Below, in pieces: positions 5,217 through 7,231 of a DNA stretch of 7,231 nucleotides. Origin of the DNA: Candidatus Stercoripulliclostridium pullicola (GTDB lineage: Bacteria > Bacillota > Clostridia > Christensenellales > DTU072); contig JADINF010000128.1 of the NCBI GenBank assembly GCA_017694145.1, positions 1 to 7,231 on the forward strand, in the 5' to 3' direction. Within the stretch, counting starts at the first letter, position 1, and every line of letters begins with the position of its first letter. The notes under the pieces are model-generated. The model was not told where the DNA came from and did not search any database. It saw nothing but the letters and a program-made list of their open reading frames with translations. A program made the translations under genes and the position numbers.

Positions 5217-5855
5217 ATGTATAAATACATAAAGAGTGCGCTCGACAGAGTATGCGCGGCGTTGGGGCTTATAGTACTGGCTATACCTCTATTGTTGATA
5301 GCGCTTGCCATACGATGCGAGAGCAGGGGAAAAGCGATATTCAAGCAGGTACGTACCGGACTTAACGGAAAAGAATTTTACGTCTATAAATTCCGCACGA
5401 TGTGGCGGACGGACGTACCTTTCGACAAGGACAATCCCGTTATCGAAGACGACAACGCGGAATTAACTCCCGCCGGGAAGATATTGAGGAAGCTGAAGAT
5501 AGACGAATTCCCGCAGCTTATAAACGTTTTGCGGGGTGAGATGAGTCTTATAGGTCCGCGACCTTTCATGCCCGTTTACTACGAGCAGTATGCAAATTGG
5601 GAGAAGGAGCGGCTGAGCGTGAAGCCGGGCATGAGCGGGCTTGCGCAGGTGAGCGGTAACGGCTATCTTACTAGCGAGGAGCGCAGTTATTACGACATAT
5701 ATTACGCGAGGCACCTGTCGTTTTTCACGGACGTGAAGATCATGTTCAAAACGGTGGGCGTGTTGTTGCTCGGCGAAAAGAAATTTCTTAAACCCGTATC
5801 CGTTGCCGATATGGAGAAGATGAAAGGCGGCGAGAGCGCCGACAAAGCGGCTTGA
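5217..5855 (+). CDS. Membrane phosphoglycosyl transferase (bacterial sugar transferase, PglC/EpsL-like), 212 aa
   Basis: This enzyme moves a sugar-1-phosphate from a nucleotide sugar to undecaprenyl phosphate on the inner membrane face, the first step of a lipid-linked glycan. It is the short, monotopic form: residues 1-10 are amphipathic, and 11-33 form one hydrophobic helix with Pro24, which in PglC-type enzymes breaks the helix into a re-entrant shape. Conserved blocks are FKQVRTGLNG (42-51), FYVYKFRTM (54-62), LRKLKIDEFPQLINVLRGEM (90-109) and SLIGPRP (110-116). Asp96-Glu97 is the catalytic dyad expected of the family. The length is typical of the short members and shorter than WcaJ-type proteins with extra helices. 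The start is ATG at 5217-5219 with GAAGGG a few bases upstream. It is first in the operon, with the next gene 18 bp downstream. The transferred sugar cannot be read from the sequence. Confidence 0.95.
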   Translation: MYKYIKSALDRVCAALGLIVLAIPLLLIALAIRCESRGKAIFKQVRTGLNGKEFYVYKFRTMWRTDVPFDKDNPVIEDDNAELTPAGKILRKLKIDEFPQLINVLRGEMSLIGPRPFMPVYYEQYANWEKERLSVKPGMSGLAQVSGNGYLTSEERSYYDIYYARHLSFFTDVKIMFKTVGVLLLGEKKFLKPVSVADMEKMKGGESADKAA

Positions 5856-5873
5856 ACGCAGAGGAATACGGCT

Positions 5874-7004
5874 GTGGCATACGACGGAAATACATATAAA
5901 GAAGAGCCGGTAAGGATAGCCGAGGTGTTGGGAAACGCCGCTACGGGCGGGGTTATGAACTGGCTGATGAATTTTTATCGGCACATAGACAGAAGCAGGA
6001 TACAATTCGATTTTTATATGTACGCGCCGTCGCCTTACGACGACGAGATAAGAGCGCTCGGCGGCAGGGTATTTTATTATCCCGGGGTAGTAACGCACGT
6101 TTTCGGAGCTATACGGACGTTGAAAAAGGCTTTCAAAAAGGAAAAATATCCGATCGTTCACGTACACATGACGACGCTTTCTTTCGTGGCGTTGTACGCA
6201 GCGAAACGCGCGGGCGTGAAACGCAGGATATGTCACGCGCACTCTACGGCGGACAGAGCGGAAGGCTGGAAGTGGATCGTCAAGAATATGCTTAAGCCGC
6301 TTGCGGGGCTTTTCGCGACCGATCTCGCGGGTTGCAGCGAACTCGGCATAGGCTGGCTGTACGGGCGGAAGGCAAAGGACGCTGTTCTGATACATAACGC
6401 GATAGATACGGCAAGGTTTGCCGGGGCGTATGCCGAAGTCGCCGCGGCGGACGCGGACGACGAAGCTCCCGTAAAAACGATAGGATTTATCGGCAGATTC
6501 GAGAAACAGAAGAACGTCGGCTATCTCGTCGAAGTTTTCAAAGATGTCGCGGCGGCGCGTAAGGACGTCAGACTGTTGCTCGTGGGCGCCGGTAGAGAAT
6601 ATGCGGAAATCGTCGAAAAGGTAAAAAAACTGGGGCTTACCGAGCGAGTGGAGTTCCGCGATTGGTGCAACGATATAGAAAGGTATTACGCCGAAATAGA
6701 CGTTCTCGCGCTTCCCTCGCTGTTCGAAGGGCTGCCTATGGTTGCCGTGGAAGCGCAGGCGGCGGGTATACCTTGCGTATTGTCGGACAATATAACGAAG
6801 GAAGCCGCCGTCACGCCGAAATGCGAATTCGTGCCGCTCGCGGATCGCGGGAAGTGGGTAGAAGCGCTGTCGAGAGCGTTGGACGAGGGAAGGGAATACG
6901 GAACGCGCGCGCTCGAAGGAAGCGCGTACGACATACGTACCGAAGCGGATAAACTTACGGAATACTATCTTGAGAAAGTCGCGGAAGGAGGGGGACGGGA
7001 ATGA
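5874..7004 (+). CDS. GT4-family glycosyltransferase (EpsF-like), 376 aa
   Basis: A retaining GT-B glycosyltransferase that probably adds a sugar to the lipid-linked glycan begun by the upstream enzyme. The N-terminal domain has the glycine-rich loop NAATGGVMNW (21-30), followed by a FDFYMY strand, HVHMTT (96-101) and HAHSTA (121-126). The C-terminal donor domain starts near 201 with IGFIGRFEKQKN (203-214) and carries the family EX7E motif FEGLPMVAVE, with Glu285 and Glu293. An Ala/Asp-rich linker (about 184-200) joins the domains. The start is GTG at 5874-5876, with GAGGA 8 bases upstream and no ATG before the glycine-rich loop. It follows the sugar transferase by 18 bp and overlaps the next gene by ATGA. 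Donor and acceptor are not predictable from sequence alone; galactofuranose is possible given glf nearby, but GT4 members use many sugars. Confidence 0.93.
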   Translation: MAYDGNTYKEEPVRIAEVLGNAATGGVMNWLMNFYRHIDRSRIQFDFYMYAPSPYDDEIRALGGRVFYYPGVVTHVFGAIRTLKKAFKKEKYPIVHVHMTTLSFVALYAAKRAGVKRRICHAHSTADRAEGWKWIVKNMLKPLAGLFATDLAGCSELGIGWLYGRKAKDAVLIHNAIDTARFAGAYAEVAAADADDEAPVKTIGFIGRFEKQKNVGYLVEVFKDVAAARKDVRLLLVGAGREYAEIVEKVKKLGLTERVEFRDWCNDIERYYAEIDVLALPSLFEGLPMVAVEAQAAGIPCVLSDNITKEAAVTPKCEFVPLADRGKWVEALSRALDEGREYGTRALEGSAYDIRTEADKLTEYYLEKVAEGGGRE

Positions 7005-7231
7005 CGGAGAAAGGCTGTAAGTTCCGCTCTTTCGCGGTGCGCCACCGCGCGGAGGACGTTGCCTGTATACAGGGAGTTACCCCTATACTCGCGGGGAGCA
7101 AGGCGGAAGGGATATTGAGCGACGACACCGGCGACAACATCTCCGCCCTCAATTCCGTATACAACGAAATGACCGCCGTGTACTGGCTTTGGAAGCATTA
7201 CGACGAGATAGGATCTCCTGAGCGTATCATA
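7001..7231 (+). CDS. DUF4422-type glycosyltransferase, N-terminal 77 codons (runs off the window)
   Basis: ATG at 7001-7003 overlaps the TGA of the upstream glycosyltransferase (ATGA), and AAGGAGG (6985-6991) lies 9 bases before it. The frame stays open for 77 codons to the last base of the window. The encoded part contains SDDTGDNISAL (40-50) and NEMTAVYWLWKHYDE (55-69), which matches the conserved start of DUF4422 proteins. Those are capsule and exopolysaccharide enzymes, usually of about 250 residues, regarded as glycosyltransferases; an HYRRYF-like motif would be expected just after the window end. The position as third gene of the operon fits this role. The family call rests on the GDNIS and ExTAxYWxWK patterns I recognise; the rest of the gene is missing. 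Confidence 0.82.
   Translation, partial: MTEKGCKFRSFAVRHRAEDVACIQGVTPILAGSKAEGILSDDTGDNISALNSVYNEMTAVYWLWKHYDEIGSPERII

Noticed and set aside
5463..6395. A 310-codon open frame on the minus strand
   Set aside because: It is antisense to the sugar transferase and the glycosyltransferase, runs across both, and gives an Arg/His-rich sequence without domains.

Overview
The window looks like a stretch of chromosome from a Gram-positive, clostridia-like bacterium, possibly an uncultured gut lineage. The evidence is strong GGAGG-type ribosome binding sites, use of TTG and GTG starts, TATAAT promoters of the SigA type, two lipoproteins with lipobox signal peptides, and a base composition near 50% G+C with mixed codon use. 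No marker gene fixes the taxonomy. No RNA gene, insertion sequence, CRISPR array or phage gene is visible.

Left part (about 1-2383, minus strand): a three-gene operon read leftward, consisting of a small lipoprotein (1652-2383), an ABC-transporter ATPase (923-1648, TTG start) and a six-helix ABC-2 type permease (235-951). The genes are 3 bp apart or overlapping. The ATPase resembles the BcrA/LanF self-immunity group: it has Glu where the Q-loop Gln normally sits. Beyond the permease, bases 1-234 hold no gene that I can support, only small inverted repeats.

Middle (2384-3774): a 195-bp AT-rich divergent control region, then a plus-strand surface lipoprotein (2579-3694). This gene is the most unusual object in the window. 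A host-like N-terminal part (signal peptide plus acidic 7-residue repeats) is joined through further proline/acid repeats to an AT-rich C-terminal module. Third-position G+C falls from about 57% to about 21% inside one reading frame. A perfect 12-bp-stem bidirectional terminator (3747-3774) closes it.

Right part (3807-7231): the start of a cell-surface polysaccharide locus. UDP-galactopyranose mutase (glf, minus strand) makes UDP-galactofuranose. Divergently, behind a near-consensus promoter and a GC-rich leader hairpin, comes a rightward operon. It contains a membrane phosphoglycosyl transferase that would load the first sugar phosphate on the lipid carrier (5217-5855), a GT4-type glycosyltransferase (5874-7004) and the first 77 codons of a DUF4422-type glycosyltransferase running off the window end. 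Together these suggest a lipid-linked glycan, probably with galactofuranose, for capsule, exopolysaccharide or wall polysaccharide.
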